Source: Tenodera sinensis
Taxonomy: Eukaryota > Arthropoda > Insecta > Mantodea > Mantidae
Length of the DNA: 64,000 nt
Assembly (NCBI GenBank): GCA_030765045.1
Contig: CM060966.1
Span: 63,757,786 to 63,821,785 of the forward strand
Reading direction: 5' to 3'
Positions 12,455-23,007 of the stretch are shown in pieces. The translations under genes and the position numbers were made by a program. Below the pieces are notes generated by a model. It saw only the letters and a program-made list of their open reading frames with translations. It was not told the DNA's origin and searched no databases. The first letter of the stretch is position 1. Each line of letters starts with the position of its first letter.

Positions 12455-15112
12455 TTGAGACAAGTGTTACAAGTATCGGAGAATATCGAAAATTTGAATG
12501 AAGTTGCTTTTAAGAAGTGAATTATGGCGAAACGAGTTGTTTGAATCCAAACTAAACTGATCTCAGGCGTCTCTAGGGAGCCTCAGATACGCCTTGAGGC
12601 AAGTGTTACGAATATCGGAGAATATCGAAAATTTGAGTGAAGTTGCTTCAAAGAAGCGAATTATCGCGAAACGAGTTCTTCGAATCCAAAGTAAACTGTG
12701 CTCAGGCGTCTCTAGGGACCCTCAAAAACGCTTTGAGACAAGTGGTACAAATATCTGAGAATATCGATAATTTGAGTGAAGTTGCTTCAAAGAAGCGAAT
12801 TATCGCGAAAGAAAGATCTGTTTGAATCGAACCTAATCTGTGCTCAGGCGTCTGTAGGAAGCCTCAGAAAGGCTTTGAGAAAAGTGTTATAAATATCAGA
12901 GAATATCCAAAATTTGAGTGGAGTTGCTTGATAGAAGTAAATTATGGCGAAACAACGAGGTGTTCGAATCCAAACTAAACTGTGTTCACGCGTCTCTACG
13001 GAGCCTCAGAAGCGCTCTGAGACAAGTGTTACAAATATCGGAGAATATCGAAAATTTGACTGGTTGCTTCAAAGAAGCGAATTATCGCTAAGCAACGAGT
13101 TGTTCGAATCTAGACCGAACCGTGCTCAGGCGTCTCTAGGGACCCCCAGAGGCCCTTTGAAACAATAGTTACAAACATCAGAGAATATCGAAAATGTGGG
13201 TGAAGTTGCTTCAAAGAAGCGAATTAGGGCGAAACGAGTTGTTCGAATCCAAACTAAACTGTGCTCAGACGTCTCTATAGAGCCCCGGCGGCCCTTTGAA
13301 ACAATACTTACAAGCATTAGAGAATATCGAAAATTTGGGTGAAGTTGCTTGAAAGAAGCGAACTATGGCGAAAAAACGAGTTGTTCGAATCCAAATTAAA
13401 CTCATCTCAGGCGTCTCTAGGCAGCCTCAGAAACGCTTTGAGACAGGTGTTACAAATATCTGAGAATTTCGAAAAGTTGAGTGAAGTTGCTTCAAAGAAT
13501 CAAATTATCGCGAAACGAGTTCTTCGAATCCAAAGTAAACTGTGCTCAGGCGTCTCTAGGGAGCCTCAGAAACGCTTTGAGACTGGTGTTACAAATATCT
13601 GAGAATTTCGAAGAGTTGAGTGAAGTTGCTTCAAAGAAGCGAATTATCGCGAAACAGCGAGCTGTTCGAATCCAAAATAACTGTGCTCACGCCTCCCTAG
13701 GGAGCCTCAGAAGCGCTTTGAGACGAGTGTAACAAATATCTGAGAATATCGAAAATTTGAGTGAAGTTGCTTCAAAGAGGCGAATTATGGCGAAACAACG
13801 AGTTGTTCGAATCCAAACTAAACTGATCTCAGGCGTCCCTAGGCAGCTTTAGAATCGCTTTGAGACAGGTGTTACAAATATCTGAGAATATCGAAAATTT
13901 GAATGAAGTTGCTTCAAAGAAGCGAATTATGGCGAAGCAACGAGGTGTTCCGATCCAAACTAAACTGTGCTCACGCGTCTCTAGGGAGCCCCAGAGAACG
14001 TTTGAAACAATAGTTACAAACATCTATGAATATAAAAAATTTGTGTGAAGTTGGATGAAAGAAGCGAATAATCGCGAAAGAACGTCTTTTGGAATCCAAC
14101 CTAAACTGTGCTCACGCCTCTCTAGGGAGCCTCAGAAGCGCTTGAGAATGGTCTTACAAATATCGGAGAATATCGAAAACTTGAGTGAAGTTGCTTCAAA
14201 CAAGCGAATTAATGCGAAACAACGAGTTGTTCGGATCCAAACTAAACTGATCTCAGGCCTCTCTAGGCAGCCTCAGAAAAGCTTTGAGACAGGTGTTACA
14301 AATATCAGAGAATATCCAAAATTTGAGTGGAGTTGCTTGATAGATGCAAATTATGGCGAAACAACGAGGTGTTTGAATCCAAACTAAACTGTGCTCACGC
14401 GTCTCTACGGAGCCTCAGAAGCGCTCTGAGACGTGTTACAAATATCGGAGAATATCGAAAATTTGACTGAAGTTGCTTAAAAGAAGCGAATTATCGCGAA
14501 CCAAGGGGTTGTTCGAATCTAAACTAAACCGTGCTCAGACGTCTCTAGGCACCACCAGAGGCCCTTTGAAACAATAGTTACAAACATCAGAGAATATCGA
14601 AAATTTGGGTGAAGTTGCTTCAAAGAAGCGCATTAGGGCGAAACGAGTTGTTCGAATCCAAACTAAACTGTGTTCAGACGTCTCTATAGAGCCCCAGAGG
14701 CCCTTTGAAACAATACTTACAAGCATAAGAGAGTATCGAAAATTCTAATGAAGCTGCATCAAAGAAGCGAATTATCGCGAAAGAACGATCTGTTCGGTTT
14801 GAACCTAATCCGTGCTCAGGCGTCTGTAGGAAGCCTCACAAAGGCTTTGAGACAAGTTTTACAAATATCTGAGAATATCGAAAATTTGAGTGGTTGCTTC
14901 AAAGAAGCGAATTATGGCGAAGCAACGAGGTGTTCCGATCCAAACTAAACTGTGTTTAGGCGTCTCTAGGGAGCCCCTGAGGACGTTTGAAACAATAGTT
15001 ACAAACATCAATGAATATAAAAAATTTGAGTGAAGTTGCTTCAAAGAAGCGAATAATCGCGAAACAACGAAGTGTTCGAATCCAAACTAAACTGTGCTCA
15101 GGCGTCTCTAGG
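12455..15112. repeat. About 3-kb satellite segment, copy 2 of the 2.03-5.13 kb block
   Basis: This is the distal partner of the 2,030-5,127 segment. It keeps the same order of variant monomers but lacks three monomers relative to the proximal copy, which moves the offset from 10,421 to 9,995. At its right end it leaves the proximal sequence after a GAATAATCGCGAAACAACG monomer (proximal CTCTAGGGAGCC, distal CTCTAGGCAGCC) and continues into monomers resembling block A near 15,120-15,580. A GTTCCGATCC monomer of this segment occurs again near 15,612, 699 bp beyond its copy at 14,913. Confidence 0.83.
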
Positions 15113-16596
15113 CAGCCTCAGAAACGCGTTGAGACAGGTGTTTCAAATATCTGAGAATTTCGAAAAGTTGCGTGAAGTTGCTTCAAAGAAGCGAATTATC
15201 GCGAAACGAGTTCTTCGAATCCAAACTAAACTGTGCTCAGGCGTCTCTAGGGAGCCTCAGAAACGCTTTGAGACAAGTGTTACAAATATCGGAGAATATC
15301 GAAAATTTGAATGAAGTTGCTTCAAAGAAGCGAATTATCGCGAACCAAGGAGTTGTTCGAATCTAAACTAAACCGTGCTCAGACGTCTCTAGGGACCTCC
15401 AGAGGCCCTTTGAAAAAATAGTTACAAACATCAGAGAATATCGATAATTTGGGTGAAGTTGCTTCAAAGAAGCGCATTAGGGCGAAAAGAGTTGTTCGAA
15501 TCCAAACTAAACTGTACTCAGACGTCTCTATAGAGCCCCAGAGGCCCTTTGAAACAATACTTACAAGCATTAGAGAATATCGAAAATTTGAGTGGTTGCT
15601 TCAAAGAAGCGAATTATGGCGAAGCAACGAGGTGTTCCGATCCAAACTAAACTGTGTTTAGGCGTCTCTAGGGAGCCCCTGAGGACGTTTGAAACAATAG
15701 TTACAAACATCAATGAATATAAAAAATTTGAGTGAAGTTGCTTCAAAGAAGCGAATAATCGCGAAACAACGAAGTGTTCGAATCCAAACTAAACTGTGCT
15801 CAGGCGTCTCTAGGGAGCCTCAGAAGCGGTTTGAGACAAGTGTTACAAGTATCGGAGAATATCGAAAATTTTAATGAAGTTGCTTCTAAGAAGCGAATTA
15901 TGGCGAATCGAGTCGTTTGAATCCAAACTAAACTGATCTCAGGCGGCTCTAGGGAGCCTCAGATACGCTTTGAGGTAAGTGTTACGAATATCGGAGAATA
16001 TCGAAAATTTGAGTGTAGTTGCTTCAAAGAAGCGAATTATCGGGTAACAACGAGATGTTCGAATTCAAATTAAACTTTGCTCAGGCGTCTCTAGGGACCC
16101 TCAAAAACGCTTTGAGACAAGTGGTACAAATATCTGAGAATATCGAAAATTCTAATGAAGCTGCATCAAAGAAGCGAATTATCGCGAAAGAACGATCTGT
16201 TCGAATCGAACCTAATCCGTGCTCAGGCGTCTGTAGGAAGCCTCACAAAGGCTTTGAGACAAGTTTTACAAATATCTGAGAATATCGAAAATTTGAGTGG
16301 TTGCTTCAAAGAAGCGAATTATGGCGAAGCAACGAGGTGTTCGAATCCAAACTAAACTGTGCCCACGCGTCTCTACGGGGCCTCAGAAGCGCTCTGAGAC
16401 AAGTGTTACAAATATCGGAGAATATCGAAAATTTGACTGAAGTTGCTTCAAAGAAACGAATTATGGCGAAACAACGAGTTGTTCCAATCAAAACTAAACT
16501 GATCTCAGGCGTCTCTAGGCAGCCTCAGAAACGCGTTGAGACAGGTGTTACAAATATCTGAGAATTTCGAAAAGTTGAGTGAAGTTGCTTCAAAGA

Positions 16597-19500
16597 AGCG
16601 AAATATCGCGAAAGAACATCCTGTTCGAATCCAAACGAAACTGAACTCAGGCGTCTCTAGGGAGCCTCAGAAACGCATTGAGACAAGTGTTACAAATATC
16701 GGAGAATATCGAAAATTTGATTGAAGTTGCTTCAAAGAAGCGAATTATCCCGTAGCAACGAGGTGTTCGAATCCAAACTAAACTGTGCTCAGGCGACTCT
16801 AGGGAGCCTCAGAAGCGCTTTGAGACAAGTGTTACAAATATCTGAGAATATCGAAAATTTGAGTGAAGTTGCTTCAAAGAAGCGAATTATGGCGAAACAA
16901 CGAGTTGTTCGAATCCAAACTAAACTTATCTCAGGCGTCTCTAGGCAGCCTCAGAAACGGTTTGAGACAGGTGTACAAATATCTGAGAATATCGAATATT
17001 TGAGTGAAGTTGCTTCAAAGAAGCGAATTATCGCGTAGCAACGTGGTGTTCGAATCCAAACTAAACTGTGCTCAGGCGACTCTAGGGAGCCTCAGAAGCG
17101 CTTTGAAACAAGTGCTACAAATATCTGAGAATATCGAAAATTTGAGTGAAATTGCTTCAAAGAAGCGAATTATGGCTAAACAACGAGTTGTTCGAATCAA
17201 ACTAAACTGATCTCAGGCGTCTCTAGGCAGCCTCAGAAACGCTTTGAGACAGGTGTTACAAATATCTGAGATAATCGAAAATTTGAATGAAGTTGCTTCA
17301 GAGAAGCGAAATATAGCGAAACAACGAGGTGTTCGAATCCAAACTAAACTATGCTCAGGCGTCTCTAGGGAGCCTCTGAAGCGCTTTGGGACAAGTGTTA
17401 CAAATATCGGAGAATATCGAAAATTTGAGTGAAGTTGCTTCATAGAAGCGAATTATCGCAAAACAACGAGGTGTTCGAATCCAATCTAAACTGTGCTCAG
17501 GCGTCTCTAGGTAGCCTCAGACACGCTTTGAGACAAGTGTTAAAAATATCAGAAAATTTCGCAACTTTGAGTGAAGTTCATTCATAGAAGCAATTTATGG
17601 CGAAACAACGAGGTGTTCTAATCAAAACTAAACTGATCTCATGCGTCTCTAGGGAGCCTCAGAACGGCTTTGAGACAAGTGTTACAAATATCAGAGAATA
17701 TCCAAAATTTGAGTGGAGTTGCTTGATAGAAGCAAATTATGCCGAAACAACGAGGTGTTCGAATCCAAACTAAACTGTGCTCACGCGTCTCTACGGAGCC
17801 TCAGAAGCGCTCTGAGACAAGTGTTAGAAATATCGGAGAATATCGAAAATTTGACTGAAGTTGCTTCGAAGAAGCGAATTATCGCGAAGCAACGACTTGT
17901 TCGAATCTAAACTAAACCGTGCTCAGACGTCTCTAGGGACCCCTAGAGGCCCTTTGAAACAATAGTTACAAACATCAGAGAATTCGAAAATTTGGGTGAA
18001 GTTGCTTCAACGAAGCGAATTAGGGCGAAACGAGTTGTTCGAATCCAAACTAAACTGTGCTCAGACGTCTCTATAGAGCCCCAGAGGCCCTTTGAAACAA
18101 TACTTACAAGCATTAGAGAATATCGAAAATTTGGGAAGTTGCTTGAAAGAAGCGAATTATGGCGAAAAAACGAGTTGTTCGGATCCAAATTAAACTGATC
18201 TCAGGTGTCTCTAAGCAGCCTCAGAAACGCTTTGAGACAGGTGTTACAAATATCGGAGAACTTCGAAAAGTTGAGTGAAGTTGCTTCAAAGAAGCGAATT
18301 AACGCGAAACGAGTTCTTCGAATCCAAACTAAACTGTGCTCAGCCGTCTCTAGGGAGCCTGAGAAACGCTTTGTGACAAGTGTTACAAATATCGGAGAAT
18401 ATCGAAAATTTGAATGAAGTTGCTTCAAAGAAGCGAATTATCGCGAAAGAACTTCCTGTTCGAATCCAAACGAAACTGATCTCAGGCGTCTCTAGGGAGC
18501 CTCAGGAACGCATTGAGACAAGTGTTACAAATATCGGAGAATATCGAAAATTTGATTGAAGTTGCTTCAAATAAGCGAATTATCGCGTAGCAACGAGGTG
18601 TTCGAATCCAAACTAAACTGTGCTCAGGCGACTCTAGGGAGCCTCAGAAGCGCTTTGAGACAAGTGTTACAAATACCTGAGAATATCGAAGATTTGAGTG
18701 AAGTTGCTCAAAGAAGCGAATTATGGCGAAACAACGAGTTGTTCGAATCCAAACTAAACTTACCTCAGGCGTCTCTAGGCAGCCTCAGAAACGCTTTGAG
18801 ACAGGTGTTACAAATATCTGAGAATATCGAATATTTGAGTGAAGTTGCTTCAAAGAAGCGAATTATCGCGTAGCAACGAGGTGTTCGAATCCAAACTAAA
18901 CTGTGCTCAGGCGACTCTAGGGAGCCTCAGAAGCGCTTTGAGACAAGTGCTACAAATATCTGAGAATATCGAAAATTTGAGTGAAATTGCTTCAAAGAAG
19001 CGAATTATGGCTAAGCAACGAGTATTTCGAATCAAACTTAACTGATCTCAGGCGTCTCTAGGCAGCCTCAGAAACGCTTTGAGACAGGTGTTACAAATAT
19101 CTGAGATAATCGAAAATTTGAATGAAGTTGCTTCAGAGCAGCGAATTATCGCGAAACAACAAGGTGTTCGAATCCAAACTAAACTGTGCTCAGGCGTGTC
19201 TAGGGAGACTCAGAAGCGCTTTGGGACAAGTGTTACAAATATCGGAGAATATCGAAAATTTGAGTGAAGTTGCTTCAAAGATGCGAATTATCGGGAAACA
19301 ACGAGGTGTTCGAATCCAAACTAAACTGTGCTCAGGCGTCTCTAGGGAGCCTCAGAAGCGCTTTGGGACAAGTGTTACAAATATCGGAGAATATCGAAAA
19401 TTTGAGTGAAGTTGCTTCATAGAAGCGAATTATCGCAAAACAACGAGGTGTTCGAATCCAAACTAAACTGTGCTCAGGCGTCTCTAGGGAGCCTCAGAAG

Positions 19501-22441
19501 CGCTTTGACACAAGTGTTACAAGTATCGGAGAATATCGAAAATTTTAATGAAGTTGCTTCTAAGAAGCGAATTATGGCGAAACGAGTTGTTTGAATCCAA
19601 ACTAAACTGATCTCAGGCGTCTCTTGGGAGCCTCAGATACGCTTTGAGGCAAGTGTTACGAATATCGGAGAATATCGAAAATTCTAATGAAGCTGCATCA
19701 AAGAAGCGAATTATAGCGAAAGAACGATCTGTTCGAATCGAACCTAATCTGTGCTCAGGCGTCTGTAGGAAGCCTTACAAAGGCTTTGAGACAAGTGTTA
19801 CAAATATCTGAGAATATCGAAAATTTGAGTGGATGCTTCAAAGAAGCGAATTATGGTGAAGCAACTAGGTGTTCCGATCCAAACTAAACTGTGTTTAGGC
19901 GTCTCTAGGGAGCCTCAGAAGCGCTTTGGGACAAGTGTTACAAATATCGGAGAATATCGAAAATTTGAATGAAGTTGCTTCAAAGAAGCGAATTATCGCG
20001 AAAGAACTTCCTGTTCGAATCCAAACGAAACTGATCTCAGGCGTCTCTAGGGAGCCTCAGAAACGCATTGAGACAAGTGTTACAAATATCGCAGAATATC
20101 GAAAATTTGATTGAAGTTGCTTCAAAGAAGCGAATTATCCCGTAGCAACGAGGTGTTCGAATCCAAACTAAACTGTGCTCAGGCGACTCTAGGGAGCCTC
20201 AGAAGCGCTTTGAGACAAGTGTTACAAATATCTGAGAATATCGAAAATTTGAGTGAAGTTGCTTCAAAGACGCGAATTATGGCGAAACAACGAGTTGTTG
20301 GAATCCAAACTAAACTTATCTCAGGCGTCTCTAGGCAGCCTCAGAAACGCTTTGAGACAGGTGTTACAAATATCTGAGAATATCGAATATTTGAGTGAAG
20401 TTGCTTCAAAGAAGCGAATTATCGCGTAGCAACGAGGTGTTCGAATCCAAACTAAACTGTGCTCAGGCGACTCTAGGGAAAATCAGAAGCGCTTTGAGAC
20501 AAGTGCTACAAATATCTGAGAATATCGAAAATTTGAGTGAAATTGCTTCAAAGAAGCGAATTATGGCTAAACAACGAGTTGTTCGAATCAAACTAAACTG
20601 ATCTCAGGCGTCGCTAGGCAGCCTCAGAAGCGCTTTGGGACAAGTGTTACAAATATCGGAGAATATCGAAATTTTGAGTGAAGTTGCCTCAAATATGCGA
20701 ATTATCGGGAAACAACGAGGTGTTCGAATCCAAACTAAACTGCGCTCAGGCGTCTCTAGGGAGCCTCAGAAGCGCTTTGGGACAAGTGTTACAAATATCG
20801 GAGAATATCGAAAATTTGAGTGAAGTTGCTTCATAGAAGCGAATTATCGCAAAACAACGAGGTGTTCGAATCCAAACTGAACTGTGCTCAGGCGTCTCTA
20901 GGGACCCTCAGAAACTCTTTGAGACAAGTGTTACAAATATCTGAGAATATCGAAAATTTGAATGAAGTTGCTTCAGAGCAGCGAATTATCGCGAAACAAC
21001 GAGGTGTTCGAATCCAAACTAAACTGTGCTCAGGCGTGTCTAGGGAGACTCAGAAGCCCTTTGGGACAAGTGTTACAAATATCGGAGAATATCGAAAATT
21101 TGAGTGAAGTTGCTTCAAAGATGCGAATTATCGGGAAACAACGAGGTGTTCGAATCCAAACTAAACTGTGCTCAGGCGTCTCTAGGAAGCCTCAGAAGCG
21201 CTTTGGGACAAGTGTTACAAATATCGGAGAATATCGAAAATTTGAGTGAAGTTGCTTCATAGAAGCGAATTATCGCAAAACAACGAGGTGTTCGAATCCA
21301 AACTAAACTGTGCGCAGGCGTCTCTAGGGAGCCTCAGAAGCGCTTTGACACAAGCGTTACAAGTATCGGAGAATATCGAAAATTTTAATGAAGTTGCTTC
21401 TAAGAAGCGAATTATGGCGAAACGAGTTGTTTGAATCCAAACTAAACTGATCTCAGGCGTCTCTTGGGAGCCTCAGATACGCTTTGAGGCAAGTGTTACG
21501 AATATCGGAGAATATCGAAAATTCTAATGAAGCTGCATCAAAGAAGCGAATTATAGCGAAAGAACGATCTGTTCGAATCGAACCTAATCTGTGCTCAGGC
21601 GTCTGTAGGAAGCCTCACAAAGGCTTTGAGACAAGTGTTACAAATATCTGAGAATATCGAAAATTTGAGTGGTTGCTTCAAAGAAGCGAATTATGGTGAA
21701 GCAACTAGGTGTTCCGATCCAAACTAAACTGTGTTTAGTCGTCTCTAGGGAGCCTCAGAAGCGCTTTGGGACAAGTGTTACAAATATCGGAGAATATCGA
21801 AAATTTGAATGAAGTTGCTTCAAAGAAGCGAATTATCGCGAAAGAACTTCCTGTTCGAATCCAAACGAAACTGATCTCAGGCGTCTCTAGGGAGCCTCAG
21901 AAACGCATTGAGACAAGTGTTACAAATATCGGAGAATATCGAAAATTTGATTGAAGTTGCTTCAAAGAAGCGAATTATACCGTAGCAACGAGGTGTTCGA
22001 ATCCAAACTAAACTGTGCTCAGGCGACTCTAGGGAGCCTCAGAAGCGCTTTGAGACAAGTGTTACAAATATCTGAGAATATCGAAAATTTGAGTGAAGTT
22101 GCTTCAAAGACGCGAATTATGGCGAAACAACGAGTTGTTGGAATCCAAACTAAACTTATCTCAGGCGTCTCTAGGCAGCCTCAGAAACGCTTTGAGACAG
22201 GTGTTACAAATATCTGAGAATATCGAATATTTGAGTGAAGTTGCTTCAAAGAAGCGAATTATCGCGAAACAACGAGTTGTTCGAATCCAAACTAAACTGT
22301 GCTCAGGCGACTCTAGGGAGCCTCAGAAGCGCTTTGAGACAAGTGCTACAAATATCTGAGAATATCGAAAATTTGAGTGAAATTGCTTCAAAGAAGCGAA
22401 TTATGGCTAAACAACGAGTTGTTCGAATCAAACTAAACTGA
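16597..22441. repeat. About 600-bp satellite block B, four copies
   Basis: A run of about four monomers recurs at roughly 16,597-17,210, 18,441-19,045, 19,997-20,601 and 21,837-22,441. Each copy begins in a monomer with CCTGTTCGAATCCAAACG, passes through one with CGTAGCAACG and CAGGCGACTCTAGGG, and ends with an ATTATGGCTAA segment and a one-base-shorter CGAATCAAACT. Successive offsets are 1,835, 1,556 and 1,840 bp. The recurrence makes the right third of the array more homogeneous than the left. Small differences, such as loss of one A in TTGCTCAAAG near 18,708, tell the copies apart. Confidence 0.85.
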
Positions 22442-22795
22442 TCTCAGGCGTCTCTAGGCAGCCTCAGAAGCGCTTTGGGACAAGTGTTACAAATATCGGA
22501 GAATATCGAAAATTTGAGTGAAGTTGCCTCAAATATGCGAATTATCGGGAAACAACGAGGTGTTCGAATCCAAACTAAACTGCGCTCAGGCGTCTCTAGG
22601 GAGCCTCAGAAGCGCTTTGGGACAAGTGTTACAAATATCGGAGAATATCGAAAATTTGAGTGAAGTTGCTTCATAGAAGCGAATTATCGCAAAACAACGA
22701 GGTGTTCGAATCCAAACTGAACTGTGCTCAGGCGTCTCTAGGGACCCTCAGAAACTCTTTGAGACAAGTGTTACAAATATCTGAGAATATCGAAA
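19100..22795. repeat. Higher-order repeat with 1,840-bp period, two near-identical copies
   Basis: Landmarks recur at exactly +1,840 bp (19,122/20,962, 19,406/21,246, 19,926/21,766, 20,111/21,951, 20,635/22,475, 20,820/22,660). Copy 1 spans about 19,100-20,940 and copy 2 about 20,940-22,795. The period fits 13 monomers, mostly of 142 bp. Differences are few, for example GTGCTCAGG against GTGCGCAGG near 19,470 and 21,310. Left of the first copy and right of the second, monomers match only at the family level. This HOR lies within a few hundred bases of the satellite edge. Confidence 0.9.
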
Positions 22796-22949
22796 ATTTG
22801 AGTGAAATTGCTTCAAAGAAGCGAATTATTGCGAAACAACGAGGTGTTAGAATCCAAACTAAACTGTGGTCAGGCATCTCTAGGCAGCCTCAGAAAGATT
22901 TTGAGACAAGGGTTATAAATATCTGAGAATATCGAAAATTTGAGTGAAG

Positions 22950-23007
22950 TTGCATCAAAGAATCGAATTATCGCGAATGAACGACCTGTTCGAATCCAAC
23001 TTAACTG
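22950..23007. repeat. Terminal truncated satellite monomer
   Basis: The last monomer starts at GTTGCATCAAAG near 22,950 and reads on through GAACGACCTGTTCG and ATCCAACTTAACTG. It stops about 58 bp in, where an intact monomer would continue GTGCTCAGGCG. The edge carries slightly more substitutions than neighbouring monomers, such as AAGAATCG and GCGAATGAACG, as is common at satellite array edges. The next base begins the pyrimidine tract. Confidence 0.85.

Larger units (their letters stand above)
1..23007. repeat. Tandem satellite array, monomer about 142/139 bp, about 163 copies
   Basis: The whole segment is head-to-tail copies of one AT-rich monomer in a single orientation. Taking the monomer from GTTGCTTCAAAGAAGCGAAT, landmarks follow in fixed order: TTCGAATCC, AAACTAAACTG, CTCAGGCGTCTCTAGG, CGCTTTGAGACAAG, TGTTACAAATATC and GAATATCGAAAATTTGAG. 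Spacing measured between equivalent bases is 142 bp (for example 19,122, 19,264, 19,406, 19,548) or 139 bp (19,548 to 19,687). The short form has lost three bases near the AACGAG segment. Divergence is by substitution, and no transposon or unique DNA interrupts the array. Both lengths are 1 modulo 3, so any frame shifts at each monomer, and the longest open frame is about 114 codons; nothing here is coding. The family is unknown to me. A pericentromeric or other heterochromatic location is inferred, not shown. Confidence 0.97.

Noticed and set aside
1..23007. tRNA genes, suggested by GTTCGAATCC.
   Set aside because: No acceptor stem, D-arm or anticodon arm can be folded around it, and the T-stem flanks do not pair. 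Only the B-box-like decamer is kept, as a finding.
1..23007. A CENP-B box in the satellite.
   Set aside because: The best reverse-strand match, TTCGCGATAATTCG, has TTCG and the central A of the core NTTCGNNNNANNCGGGN but lacks CGGG. I find no full core in either monomer class.
1..23007. A CRISPR array, given the regular repeats.
   Set aside because: There are no unique spacers. The whole 142-bp unit repeats, and the units are far longer than CRISPR repeat-spacer units. No cas-like gene is present.
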